Shown: one piece after another, positions 31,201 to 39,000 of the stretch
How the letters are laid out: each line of letters opens with the position of its first letter
Numbering within the stretch: position 1 is the first letter of the stretch
Origin: Streptomyces sp. GSL17-111
Lineage (GTDB): Bacteria; Actinomycetota; Actinomycetes; Streptomycetales; Streptomycetaceae
Direction of reading: 5' to 3'
NCBI RefSeq assembly: GCF_037911585.1
Contig: NZ_JBAJNS010000001.1
Coordinates: forward strand, 5,863,001-5,927,000
Length of the DNA: 64,000 nt
The notes under the pieces: generated by a model
Seen by the model: only the letters and a program-made list of their open reading frames with translations
The model's database searches: none
Told to the model about the DNA's origin: nothing
Made by a program: the position numbers and the translations under genes

Positions 31201-33001
31201 CGGCGCCGCCGACCAACTGGCCGAGGAGACGTACGCCGTCGAATGGCACGCCGACACGGCCGCGCTGACCGAGTCCGTCGACGCCGGCATGACCGTGCCC
31301 GAGATCGTCCTGCTCTCCGGTCCCGCAGGGACCGGAGCGACACCCGAGGACGTGCACCTGCGGGTCGCCGAGGTCCTCGCCGCCGCGCAGACCCTCCTCG
31401 CGGACCGGCGGTTCGACGGGTCGCGCATCGTGCTGCTCACCTCGGGAGCCGTCGCCGTCCACGAAGGCGAGGACATCACCGACCTGCCCGGCGCGGCTGC
31501 CCGCGGAATGCTGCGCACGGCGAACTCCGAGAACCCCGGCCGCTTCGCGACGATCGACACCGACGCCGCCCTCGGCGGCCTGACCGAAGCCCTCGTCCTG
31601 GGCGAGCCGGAGACCGCCCTCCGCAAGGGCACCCCGCACATGCCGCGCCTCGTGCGGGCCGCGGTCAGGGCCACGGACGGCGACCCGCCCGCATCGCCCG
31701 CCCTGCCGACCGGGACCGTGTTGGTCACCGGCGGAACCGGCGGTCTCGGCGCCCTCGTGGCCCGGCACCTCGCGGCCACCCACGGCGTCACCGACCTGCT
31801 CCTGCTCAGCCGTTCCGGCCCGCAGGCGCCCGGGGCCGCCGCCCTCGTCGACGACCTCACCGCGCTCGGGGCCCGGGCGGAGGTCGCGGCCTGTGACACC
31901 GGCGACCGGGACCGGCTCGCGCAGGTGCTCGCCGGCCGCCGGATCGGAACCGTCGTGCACGCAGCGGGCGTCCTCGACGACGGCGTCCTCACCTCGATGA
32001 CGCCCGAGCGCCTCGCGACAGTGCTGCGCCCCAAGGCGGACGCGGCACTCCACCTCACCGAACTGGCCGGGGCGGAGACGTTCGTGTTCTTCTCCTCCGC
32101 CTCCGGCACCTTCGGCGCCGCCGGCCAGGCCAACTACGCCGCCGCCAACGCGGTGCTGGACGCACTCGCCGCGCGCCTCCGCGCCCACGGCCGCACCGCG
32201 CTCTCCATCGGGTGGGGCATGTGGGCCACCGCAACCGGCATGACCGGCCACCTCTCGGAGGACGTACGCGCCCGTGCGACCGGCGACGGCACGGCCCTGT
32301 CCGACGTGGAAGGACTCGCTCTGCTCGACGCAGCCCTCGCCTCCGGCCGGCCCCACCTGGTGGCGGCCCGGCTCGATCTGGCGACCCTCCGGGCCCGCGC
32401 GGGCAGCGTTCCGGTGCCGCCGCTGCTGCACGCCCTCGTCCCGCAGCCCGCGCGGCGCGCGGTCGAGGCGGGAGAGGACGCCGCGTCGTTCACCTCCCGC
32501 CTGGCGGGCCTCGACCCGGCCGAGCGGCGGCAGGCCCTGCTCGACCTCGTCCGCGGCCACGCCGCAGCCGTGCTCGGGCACACCTCGGCCGAGGCGGTCG
32601 ACCCGGAACAGGGCTTCACCGACCTGGGGTTCAGCTCCCTCACCGCAGTCGAGATCCGCAACCGGCTCAACTCGGCCACCGGACTGCGACTGCCGACCAC
32701 GCTGATCTTCGACCACCCGAACGCCGCGCGCCTCACGGACCACCTGCTGGAGCACCTGGCCTTCGACGACTCCGGGACCGGCACCGCCACGCTGCTGGCC
32801 GACCTGGACCGGCTCGACACCGCCCTCTCCGGCACGGGACCGGGAGACGAGACACGCGCCCGCGTGGTCTCCCGGCTGCACGCGCTGCTCGCCCGGTACG
32901 ACGCCGGGGACGACGCGGCCACCGACGGCGCCACCACGGACTTCGACGCGGCGGGCGACGAGGAACTTTTCGCGTTCATCGACAACGAATCGGGAGCCTG
33001 A
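22274..33001 (+). CDS. Type I modular PKS, two modules (f and g), both KS-AT-DH-KR-ACP
   Basis: The 3575-residue protein starts at an ATG preceded by AGGAG (ttcaggagaacacg), 34 bp after the previous PKS stop. It has an N-terminal docking coil (RKLRDYLGRVIAELHDTRRQL), module f, module g and a C-terminal docking tail ending near the acidic DEELFAFIDNESGA. KS Cys residues are 211 and 1948. Both DH domains have the HxxxGxxxxP motif and a downstream DAALH motif, and both KRs have Asp-containing B-type loops and intact Lys/Ser/Tyr. Each module should therefore give an alpha,beta-alkene, and the protein as a whole a conjugated diene. Module f uses a malonyl AT and module g a methylmalonyl AT, so one diene carbon carries a methyl. 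Its stop is 4 bp from the GTG of the next PKS gene. Confidence 0.97.
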   Translation: MTEEAATSSTERKLRDYLGRVIAELHDTRRQLRGAGVRDPEPMAVVAMACTLPGGVRSPEDLWRLLAAGGDGVTPFPDDRGWDDTPLAAADGVAAAEASQGGFLHEASMFDPAFFGINPREALAMDPQQRLILEAAWETVERAGIHPGTLRGSRTGVFVGTNGQGYGNGMQAGLAGTEGYQLTGAATSVLSGRIAYTLGLEGPAVSVDTACSSSLSALHLAAQAIRNGDCSLALVGGVTVMPHPVGFHEFSRQSGLASDGRCKAFSADADGMGMAEGVAMILVEKLTDARAAGHPVLAVVRGSAVNQDGASNGLTAPSGPAQERVIRAALANARLTPDQVDVVEAHGTGTALGDPIEAQALLATYGRDREQPLWLGSLKSNIGHTQSAAGVASVIKMVLALRHGTLPRTLHVDVPTPHVDWSSGRIELLTAPRPWEPGERPRRAAVSSFGISGTNAHVILEEAPRATAATEPPAARRPRPGVVPLVVSGRSAQALRAQAARLCGFLEESEDDAASLVDLAHSLGATRQSHEHRAAVLASAPEDVRAGLRSIEEGTTGPGVLTGAVRPGRTVFLFSGQGAQRVGMGRGLYEAFPVFAEAFDAVCARVDLDRSLREVVFGDGEALDRTVYAQPALFAVEVALFRLVESWGVVPDVLVGHSIGELAAAHVAGVLSLDDACALVSARGRLMEALPQGGAMLAVEAAEDGLELPEGVDLAAVNGPASVTVSGDADAVDALEERLRAQNVRVKRLTVSHAFHSHLMEPMLAEFAAVAESLTYPPPTIPVVATAPGDMATPGYWVGQIREPVRFADAVAPLADVRVFLELGPDGVLSALVPHLHEGAPALPLLRRDREDTESVLTALAGAHTTGVTPDWAAVYAPWTPRRIDLPTYAFQRQRYWPALGGVAALGAVGLRGTRHPLLGAVVTVAGGDGLVFTGRLSRATHPWLADHRVAGAVLVPGTALLELALHAGEQVGCPVVDELTLGTPLVLPERGGVRIQAEVGAPLADGSREISLYSRPDELAGAVDPVGDWVRHASGILSAAPSAAGTPLASWPPQDATPVDLGGFYAAVEDMGLQYGPVFQGMRAAWLGADGAVYADVVLPSPGGAGGAPEPGGFSLHPALFDAALHAAALDGLAQGPRDSLEQPAQPVRVPFSWSGVTLHATGATALRVRLSPAGPDAVSLDLADAEGQPVASVASLVLRPAGAVADAAALPSDTLFRVRWAALPTTDGRADERPWTVVAGPAELAGLADLPEVPALVAVHAGPPSGSGDTATDAPSHVRAAAHRALRCVTAWLADGRFTDSTLVLLTRGAMPVGQAPVDPAAAAVWGLVRSAQTEHPGRFVLLDLDPADGSVPATGPSGADEPQLALRDGRWHVARLARAAAAAPASDAEETVAHGTVLVTGGTGVLGARVARHLAAGHGVRDLLLVSRSGPAAPGADELIAELAELGARARAVACDVADRDALAAVLATVPEDRPLTGVVHAAGIVDDGVITGLTPERIDAVLDAKAVSALHLDALVGEVPLFVLFSSASATFGSAGQAGYAAANAVLDAVAHRRPGAVSVGWGLWAETSGISGGLDETDRARINRAGGPLATDEALAILDAVRTGDTPHLVAIHLDLPGFRRALENDPAGQAPPLLRALVTRSARPGTAAGTVPGATTPLGERLAALGEAERTAFLAELVRAEAAGVLGFGATDPVEDHSTFKDLGFDSLTAVELRNRLDAVTGLRLPATLVFDYPSPQALTAQLLTRLTGGDRPAPAPADRTSRPAAGRDEPIAIVAMSCRYPGGVNSPEDLWRLVAEGSDAISPFPDNRGWDIANLYDPTPDASGKSTVLEGGFVHDADRFDPSLFHISPREALAMDPQQRLILEASWEAFERAGIDPASQRGSRTGVFAGLMYHDYGSTMTVLPEGVEGYLGTGTSGSVLAGRVSYTFGLEGPAMTVDTACSSSLVTLHLACQALRAGECDMALAGGVTVLSTPAVFIDFSTQGALSSNGRCKTFSADADGTGWGEGVGVLLVERLSDARRLGHRVLAVVRGSAVNQDGASNGLTAPNGPSQERVIRAALEAARLTTGDVDAVEAHGTGTRLGDPIEAQALLATYGQDREEPLYLGSLKSNIGHTQAAAGVGGVIKMVEAMRHGVLPPSLHVGEPSPHVDWSAGAVELLTEAREWPDAGRPRRAGVSSFGVSGTNAHVILEAGPRPVDAVPAAPAEPLPAQVPWLLAGKSAGALQGAAARLAALADEADPSDVAWGLLTGRAVLEHRAVVLGEDRAGALRALARDVAHPEVVRGVARSGGAPVLVFPGQGSQWVGMGRELAASSAVFRESLVECAAALEPFTDGWSLWEVLESDEEVLWGRVDVVQPVLWALMVSLAGLWRSVGVVPSAVVGHSQGEIAAAVVAGGLSLVDGARVVGLRSRALRVLAGRGGMVSLGVGAEVAGELVGGFGGRVSVAAVNGPGSTVVSGEVGALDELVGVCEGRGVRVRRVPVDYASHSVQVEELRERILADLGPVVPRSSVVPLYSSVTGGRIDTAVMDAGYWYESLRSLVRFGEATDALLGDGRSVFLECSPHPVLTPGIEETVEASGRPGAVLATLQRGKGDATRWLTALAEAHVAGVPVDWTTVLEDRTGRTVDLPTYAFQRERFWPEKRALPADVSAAGLGRADHPLLGASVPVAGSDGILLTGRISVGTHPWLADHVLLGTVLLPGTALLELALRAGEAVGLPSLDELTLEAPLTLPGDGAVVVQVAVGDTTAADGGRAVTVHSRAEGDEGAWTRHAGGTLRADPAGPVPESVPWPPRGAEPVDPAGFYAAVAEGGYGYGPAFQGLRAVWRRADEVFAEVTLPPEARTHSAGFGLHPALLDAALHAAGAGSLFPDTGEVRVPFAWQGVTVHATGATELRVRISRSAGRDALRLEAVDTSGAPVVQVETLEFRPVSAAQLASAQGPGDALFAVEWTPAPAGPAPVSWAVVGVDGLGAADQLAEETYAVEWHADTAALTESVDAGMTVPEIVLLSGPAGTGATPEDVHLRVAEVLAAAQTLLADRRFDGSRIVLLTSGAVAVHEGEDITDLPGAAARGMLRTANSENPGRFATIDTDAALGGLTEALVLGEPETALRKGTPHMPRLVRAAVRATDGDPPASPALPTGTVLVTGGTGGLGALVARHLAATHGVTDLLLLSRSGPQAPGAAALVDDLTALGARAEVAACDTGDRDRLAQVLAGRRIGTVVHAAGVLDDGVLTSMTPERLATVLRPKADAALHLTELAGAETFVFFSSASGTFGAAGQANYAAANAVLDALAARLRAHGRTALSIGWGMWATATGMTGHLSEDVRARATGDGTALSDVEGLALLDAALASGRPHLVAARLDLATLRARAGSVPVPPLLHALVPQPARRAVEAGEDAASFTSRLAGLDPAERRQALLDLVRGHAAAVLGHTSAEAVDPEQGFTDLGFSSLTAVEIRNRLNSATGLRLPTTLIFDHPNAARLTDHLLEHLAFDDSGTGTATLLADLDRLDTALSGTGPGDETRARVVSRLHALLARYDAGDDAATDGATTDFDAAGDEELFAFIDNESGA
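22392..27535 (+). other. PKS module f: KS-AT(malonyl)-DH-KR(B)-ACP
   Basis: KS Cys codon 22,904. The usual DGTGWGEG stretch reads DGMGMAEG here. AT (about 23,982-24,860) has GHSIGE and HAFHS, so malonyl. DH (about 25,005-25,860) has HRVAGAVLVPG and DAALH. KR core about 26,465-27,010 has a VDD loop (B-type) and intact catalytic residues. ACP Ser codon 27,410. Predicted outcome: acetate unit with a trans alkene. Confidence 0.9.
23991..24703 (+). repeat. Malonyl-AT repeat, copy in module f
   Basis: Shares the AT core from the GQGAQ motif through the HAFHS motif with modules b and i; similarity stops before the end of the AT. Confidence 0.85.
28291..28860 (+). repeat. KS C-terminal-half repeat, copy in module g
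   Basis: 570 bp nearly identical to 42,881-43,450 (offset 14,590). The last about 430 bp also match module h. Confidence 0.88.
29162..30148 (+). repeat. Methylmalonyl-AT repeat, copy in module g
   Basis: 987 bp without indels relative to 34,755-35,741 and 43,779-44,765, with only scattered substitutions. Strongly G/T-rich at third codon positions. Confidence 0.9.
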
Positions 33002-33005
33002 GGCC

Positions 33006-36000
33006 GTGCAGGACAAGACGACCGGCGCACGTGCCGTATCCACTGAGGACAAGCTGCGGGACTACCTGAAGCGGGCCACCACGGACCTCGCCGCGGTACG
33101 TCGGCGGCTCCGCGCCGCCGAATCGGCCGACCGTGAGCCGATCGCCGTCATCGGCATGGCCTGCCGCTTCCCCGGGGGCGTGGACTCGCCCGAGTCGCTG
33201 TGGCGTCTGGTGCGCGACGGAGGCGACGCCGTCTCCGCCTTCCCCGACGACCGCGGCTGGGACATGGCGCCCTTCGACGCCGGTGCCGCCGCCGGCGTCG
33301 AGTTCACTCGCGAAGGCGGGTTCATCGACGCGGTCGCCGACTTCGACCCCTCCCTCTTCAACATCTCGCCGCACGAGGCGCTCGCCATGGACCCGCAGCA
33401 GCGCCTGGTCCTGGAGACCTCCTGGGAGGCCGTGGAACGGGCCGGCATCGACCCGCTCTCCCTGCGCGGCAGCCGCACCGGCGTCTTCACCGGCGTCATG
33501 TACAACGAATACGCCTCCCGTGCCCTGTCCGTCCCCGAGGAGGTCGCCGGCCACCTGGGCACCGGCAGCAGCGGCAGCGTCGTCTCCGGCCGCGTCTCCT
33601 ACACCCTCGGTCTCGAAGGCCCCGCACTGACGATCGACACGGCGTGCTCGTCGTCTCTGGTGGCCCTCCACCTGGCGGTGCGGTCACTGCGCAGCGGGGA
33701 ATGCTCCCTGGCCCTGGCGGGCGGCGTCACCGTGATGATCACCCCCAATACCTTCATCGACTTCGGCATGGCCGGCGCGCTCTCCGCCGACGGCCGGTGC
33801 CGGGCGTTCTCCGCGGACTCCGGGGGCACGGGCTGGGGCGAGGGCGTGGGCATGCTCCTGGTGGAGCGGCTCTCCGACGCGCTGCGCAACGGGCACCGGG
33901 TGCTGGCGGTCGTGCGCGGTAGCGCGGTCAACCAGGACGGCGCCTCCAGCGGGCTCACCGCTCCCAACGGCCCGTCGCAGCAGCGGGTGATCCGTGCCGC
34001 GTTGGAGGCGGCCCGGCTGACGACCGGCGATGTGGACGTCGTCGAGGCGCACGGCACCGGCACGAAGCTGGGCGACCCGATCGAGGCGCAGGCCCTGCTG
34101 GCCACCTACGGGCAGGATCGTGAGGAGCCCCTCTATCTGGGGTCGTTGAAGTCGAACATCGGTCACACGCAGGCGGCGGCGGGTGTCGGTGGTGTGATCA
34201 AGATGGTGGAGGCGATGCGCCACGGCGTGTTGCCGCCCACTCTCCACGTGTCCGAGCCCACGCCGCACGTGGACTGGTCCGCCGGAGCCGTCGAGTTGCT
34301 GACCGAGGCGCGGGAGTGGCGGAAGGGCGACGAGCCGCGGCGGGCCGGTGTCTCGTCGTTCGGTGTGAGCGGCACCAACGCGCACGTGATCCTGGAGGAG
34401 TACCGGTCTGCCGGAAACGAAGCCGGAAGCGATGCCGGTGAGGCGCCCGCTGCTTCGGTGGGTGTCGGTGCGGGTGTCGGTGTGGTGCCGTGGGTGGTGT
34501 CGGGGCGGACGGAGCAGGCGTTGCGTGGGCAGGCGGCGCGGTTGTTGGAGTGTGTCGGTGAGTGGGATGAGGGGGGTGGTCCGGGGGTTGGCCGGGTCGG
34601 TTTTTCGCTGGCGGTGACGCGGGCGGCGCTGGGGCATCGTGCGGTGGTGCTGGGTTCGGATGTGGCGGATTTCCGGCGTGGGTTGGGGGCGTTGGCGGAG
34701 GGCCGTGAGGTTCCGGGTGTGGTCACGCGTGTGCGGGGCGGTTCGGCGGGTCTGGGTGCTCCGGTGTTGGTGTTTCCGGGGCAGGGGTCGCAGTGGGTGG
34801 GGATGGGTCGGGAGTTGGCGGCGTCGTCGGCGGTGTTTCGGGAGGGGTTGGAGGAGTGTGCGGCGGCGTTGGAGCCGTTCACGGATGGTTGGTCGCTGTG
34901 GGAGGTGTTGGAGAGTGATGAGGAGGTGTTGTGGGGTCGGGTTGATGTGGTTCAGCCGGTGTTGTGGGCGTTGATGGTGTCGTTGGCTGGGTTGTGGCGG
35001 TCGGTTGGTGTGGTGCCGTCGGCTGTGGTGGGTCATTCGCAGGGTGAGATTGCGGCGGCGGTGGTGGCTGGTGGTTTGTCGTTGGTGGATGGTGCGCGGG
35101 TGGTGGGTTTGCGTTCGCGTGCGTTGCGGGTGTTGGCGGGTCGGGGTGGGATGGTGTCGTTGGGTGTGGGTGCTGAGGTGGCTGGGGAGTTGGTGGGTGG
35201 TTTTGGTGGTCGGGTTTCGGTTGCGGCGGTGAATGGGCCGGGTTCGACGGTGGTGTCGGGTGAGGTGGGGGCGTTGGATGAGTTGGTGGGTGTGTGTGAG
35301 GGGCGTGGGGTGCGGGTGCGTCGGGTTCCGGTGGATTATGCGTCGCATTCGGTGCAGGTGGAGGAGTTGCGGGAGCGGATCCTGGCTGATCTGGGGCCGG
35401 TGGTGCCGCGGTCGTCGGTGGTGCCGTTGTATTCGTCGGTGAGGGGTGGGCGGATTGATACGGCGGTGATGGATGCCGGGTATTGGTATGAGAGTCTGCG
35501 GTCGTTGGTGCGGTTCGGTGAGGCGACGGATGCGTTGCTGGGCGATGGCCGGTCGGTGTTCCTGGAGTGCAGCCCGCACCCGGTTCTGACTCCTGGTATT
35601 GAGGAGACGGTGGAGGCGTCGGGGCGTCCCGGCGCGGTGCTGGCCACGCTTCATCGGGGCAAGGGCGACGCCACGCGCTGGTTGACGGCTCTGGCCGAAG
35701 CGCACGTCGCCGGCGTCCCGGTCGACTGGACCACCGTCCTGCCCGACACCCCGCCCGTCGACCTCCCCACCTACGCCTTCCAGAGGCGCCGCTACTGGCT
35801 GGACACCGCCGAACCCGAACGACCCGTCACCGACTCCGCACAGGACTGGTTCTGGTCCGCCGTCGAGAACGAGGACCTCACAGCCCTCCAACGCATGCTC
35901 GACGTCAGCGGCCGGACTCCGCTCGCCGAGGCCCTGTCCGCGCTCTCCTCCTGGCACCGGCGCGACCGCGAACGCAGCCGGATCGAAGGCTGGTCCTACC

Positions 36001-39000
36001 GGACCACGTGGACGCCCGCCCAGTACCCCGCAGCGCGGCTCGACGGCCGCTGGCTGGTGGCCGTACACGTCGACCACCCCGCGGACACGCTGGTCACCGG
36101 GGTTCTCGCGGCCCTCGAAGAGGCCGGCGCCCGTCCCGAAGTGCTGACCGTGGCCCCCGACGACCAGCGTGGCGCCCTCGCCGAGCGGCTGCGCGGCGCC
36201 GACGGCGTTCTGTCCCTGCTCGCCCTCGCCGAGGACCCCGCCCCCGAACACCCCGCCACGCCGATTGGCTTCGCCGCCGGCGTCACCTTGCTGCACGCCG
36301 TGCACGACACCGGCGAGCCGATGCGTCTGTGGTGCGCCACCTCCGGCGCCGTCGCCGCCGGCCCCGGCGACACCGTCACCCACCCGGCACAGGCCCTGAC
36401 CTGGGGTCTCGGCCGGGTCGCCGCCCACGAGTACACCCAGTGGGGCGGCCTCGTCGACCTGCCCGCCGACCTGGAGCCGCGCGCGATGTCCCGGCTCGCG
36501 GCCGTCCTCGCCGGCACGGTCGAGGACCAGGCGGCGGTCCGCGCCACCGGCGTCTTCGTGCCCCGTCTGCGCCGCGCCGAGCCCGCACCGCCCGGCCGCA
36601 CCTGGCAGGCCTCCGGCACCGTCCTCGTCACCGGCGGAACCGGTGGCGTCGGCGCGCACGTGGCCCGCTGGCTCGCCGCCGCGGGTGCCGGACACCTGCT
36701 CCTGCTCAGCCGGCGCGGCCCGGACGCCCCCGGCGCTGCGGAACTCGCCGCCGAACTGCGGCAGTCGGGCGCCGAGGTCACCATCGCCGCAGTCGACGCT
36801 GCCGACCACGACGCGCTGGCGGCCGTCCTCGCCGAACTGCCCGACGCACAGCCGCTGACCGCCGTCTTCCACGCAGCCGGAGTCGTCGACTCCAGCATCG
36901 TGGACTCCCTCACCCCCGAGCGCGTCGAGACCGCGCTGCGCGCCAAGGTCGCGAGCGCCCTCAACCTGCACCGGCTCACCGCGCACCTGGACCTCTCTGC
37001 CTTCGTCCTCTTCTCGTCGCTGTCCGGCGTCTTCGGCTCGGCGGGCGAGGGCAACTACGCCCCCGGCAACGCCTTCCTGGACGCCTTCGCCCAGCACCGC
37101 CGTGCCCAGGGCCTGCCCGCGACCTCCGTGGCCTGGGGATCATGGGCGGGCTCCGGCATGGCCGAGGGAGGCTTCGGCGACGTCCTCGAACGCCACGGCA
37201 TCCTCCGCATGGAGCCCGCACACGCCCTCACCGGACTCCGTTCAGCGTTGGAGCGGGACGAGACGACGCTCGCCGTCGCCGACATCAGCTGGGAGGTCTT
37301 CTCCTGGTTCTTCACCGCCACCCGCCCCAGCCACCTCCTCGACGAACTCCCCGACGTCCGGCGGCTCCGCGCTGCGGCCGAGCAGAGCGAGGCCCAGGGC
37401 ACTCCCGCCGCACAGGAGGACCTGCCGCCGGCCCAACGGCTCGCCGGGGCCTCCGAGGCGGAGCGCAACCGTTTCCTGCTCGACCTGGTCCGCGACCAGG
37501 TGGCCCTGGTCCTCGGCTACGACTCCGTCGCCGAGGTCGAGCCGGGCCGGGCCTTCGGCGAACTCGGACTCACCTCCGCCGGCGCCGTCGAACTGCGCAA
37601 CCGCCTGACCTTCACCACCGGGCTGCGTATGTCGGCCACCCTCGTCTTCGACCACCCCAGCCCCCTGGCGCTCTCCCGGTACCTCGCCGCCGAGATCGCC
37701 GGTGACGCCGCCTCGGGCGCGGACGAGACGGCAGCCCCGGCCGCGCCCACCCACGGCGACGCCGCCGTGGACGACGACCCCATCGTCCTCGTCGGCATGG
37801 CCTGTCGCTTCCCGGGCGGTGTCCGCTCCCCGGAGGACCTGTGGGAACTGGTCCGTTCCGGCACCGACGCGATGGGTCCCTTCCCCGCCGACCGCGGCTG
37901 GGACCTCGAAGCACCCGCTGGCGACTACCCGCGCACGGGCGGGTTCCTCCCCGACGCGACCGCCTTCGACGCCGACCTCTTCGGCATCTCGCCGCGCGAG
38001 GCGCTGGCGATGGATCCGCAGCAGCGCCTCCTCCTCGAAGCGTCCTGGGAGGTGCTGGAGCGCGCCGGCATCCACCCCCGTTCGCTGGCCGGGTCGCGCA
38101 CCGCGGTGTACGCCGGCTCCGGCGGTCAGGACTACCTGACCGTACTGTCGGCGGACCCCGAGGCCGGCGACGGCTATCTCGTCACCGGCGGGTCCCCCAG
38201 CGTGCTCTCCGGCCGCGTCGCCTACGCGTTCGGCTTCGAGGGCCCTGCCGTCACCGTCGACACCGCGTGCTCCTCCTCTCTGGTCGCCCTGCACCTGGCC
38301 TGCCAGTCACTGCGCCACCACGAGTCGGACCTGGCCCTGGTCGGCGGCGTCAACGTGATCTCCCTGCCGTCCGTGTTCGCCGAGTTCAGCAAGCAGCGTG
38401 GCCAGGCCGCCGACGGCCGCTGCAAGGCCTTCGCCGCCGGCGCAGACGGCACCGGCTGGGGCGAGGGCGTGGGCGTCCTGCTCGTCGAGCGGCTCTCGGA
38501 CGCGCGCCGCAACGGGCACGAGGTGCTCGCGGTCGTCCGCGGCAGCGCAGTCAACTCCGACGGTGCGTCGAACGGCCTGACGGCGCCGAACGGCCCTGCG
38601 CAGCAGCGCGTGATCCGTGCCGCGCTCGCCGCCGCCGGCCTCGATGCGTCCGACGTCGACGCCGTCGAGGCGCACGGGACGGGCACCCGGCTCGGCGACC
38701 CGATCGAGGCGCAGGCCCTGCTGGCCACCTACGGCCAGGATCGCGACGAGCCCCTCTACCTGGGATCGGTGAAGTCGAACATCGGCCACACCCAGGCTGC
38801 CGCCGGCGTCGTCGGTGTGATCAAGGCAGTGATGGCCCTCCGGCACGGCGTGCTGCCGCAGACGCTGCACGTGGACGAGCCGACCCCGGAAGTGGACTGG
38901 TCGGCCGGCGTGGTGGAACTGCTCACCGAGAACCGCCCCTGGCCGCGGACGAACCGGCCGCGTCGCGCGGCCGTGTCGTCGTTCGGCATCAGCGGCACCA

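Larger units (their letters stand above)
27597..32760 (+). other. PKS module g: KS-AT(methylmalonyl)-DH-KR(B)-ACP
   Basis: KS Cys codon 28,115. AT (about 29,167-30,070) has GHSQGE and YASH, so methylmalonyl. DH (about 30,265-31,080) has HVLLGTVLLPG and DAALH. KR core about 31,710-32,240 has an LDD loop and intact catalytic residues. The ACP reads LGFSSL: the Asp before the phosphopantetheine Ser (codon 32,636) is replaced by Ser. Predicted outcome: propionate unit with a trisubstituted alkene, conjugated to that of module f. Confidence 0.9.
33132..37700 (+). other. PKS module h: KS-AT(methylmalonyl)-KR-ACP
   Basis: KS Cys codon 33,645. AT (about 34,755-35,660) has GHSQGE and YASH, so methylmalonyl. 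KR core about 36,610-37,165 keeps Lys (RAKVAS), Ser (FSSLSG) and Tyr (GNYAPGN). Its diagnostic loops are mixed: HAAGVVDSS (not LDD) and GVFGSAGEG (Phe where A-types have Trp), so hydroxyl stereochemistry is uncertain although reduction is expected. The ACP reads LGLTSAGAV, with Thr in place of Asp and Ala in place of Leu around Ser codon 37,575. Confidence 0.85.
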
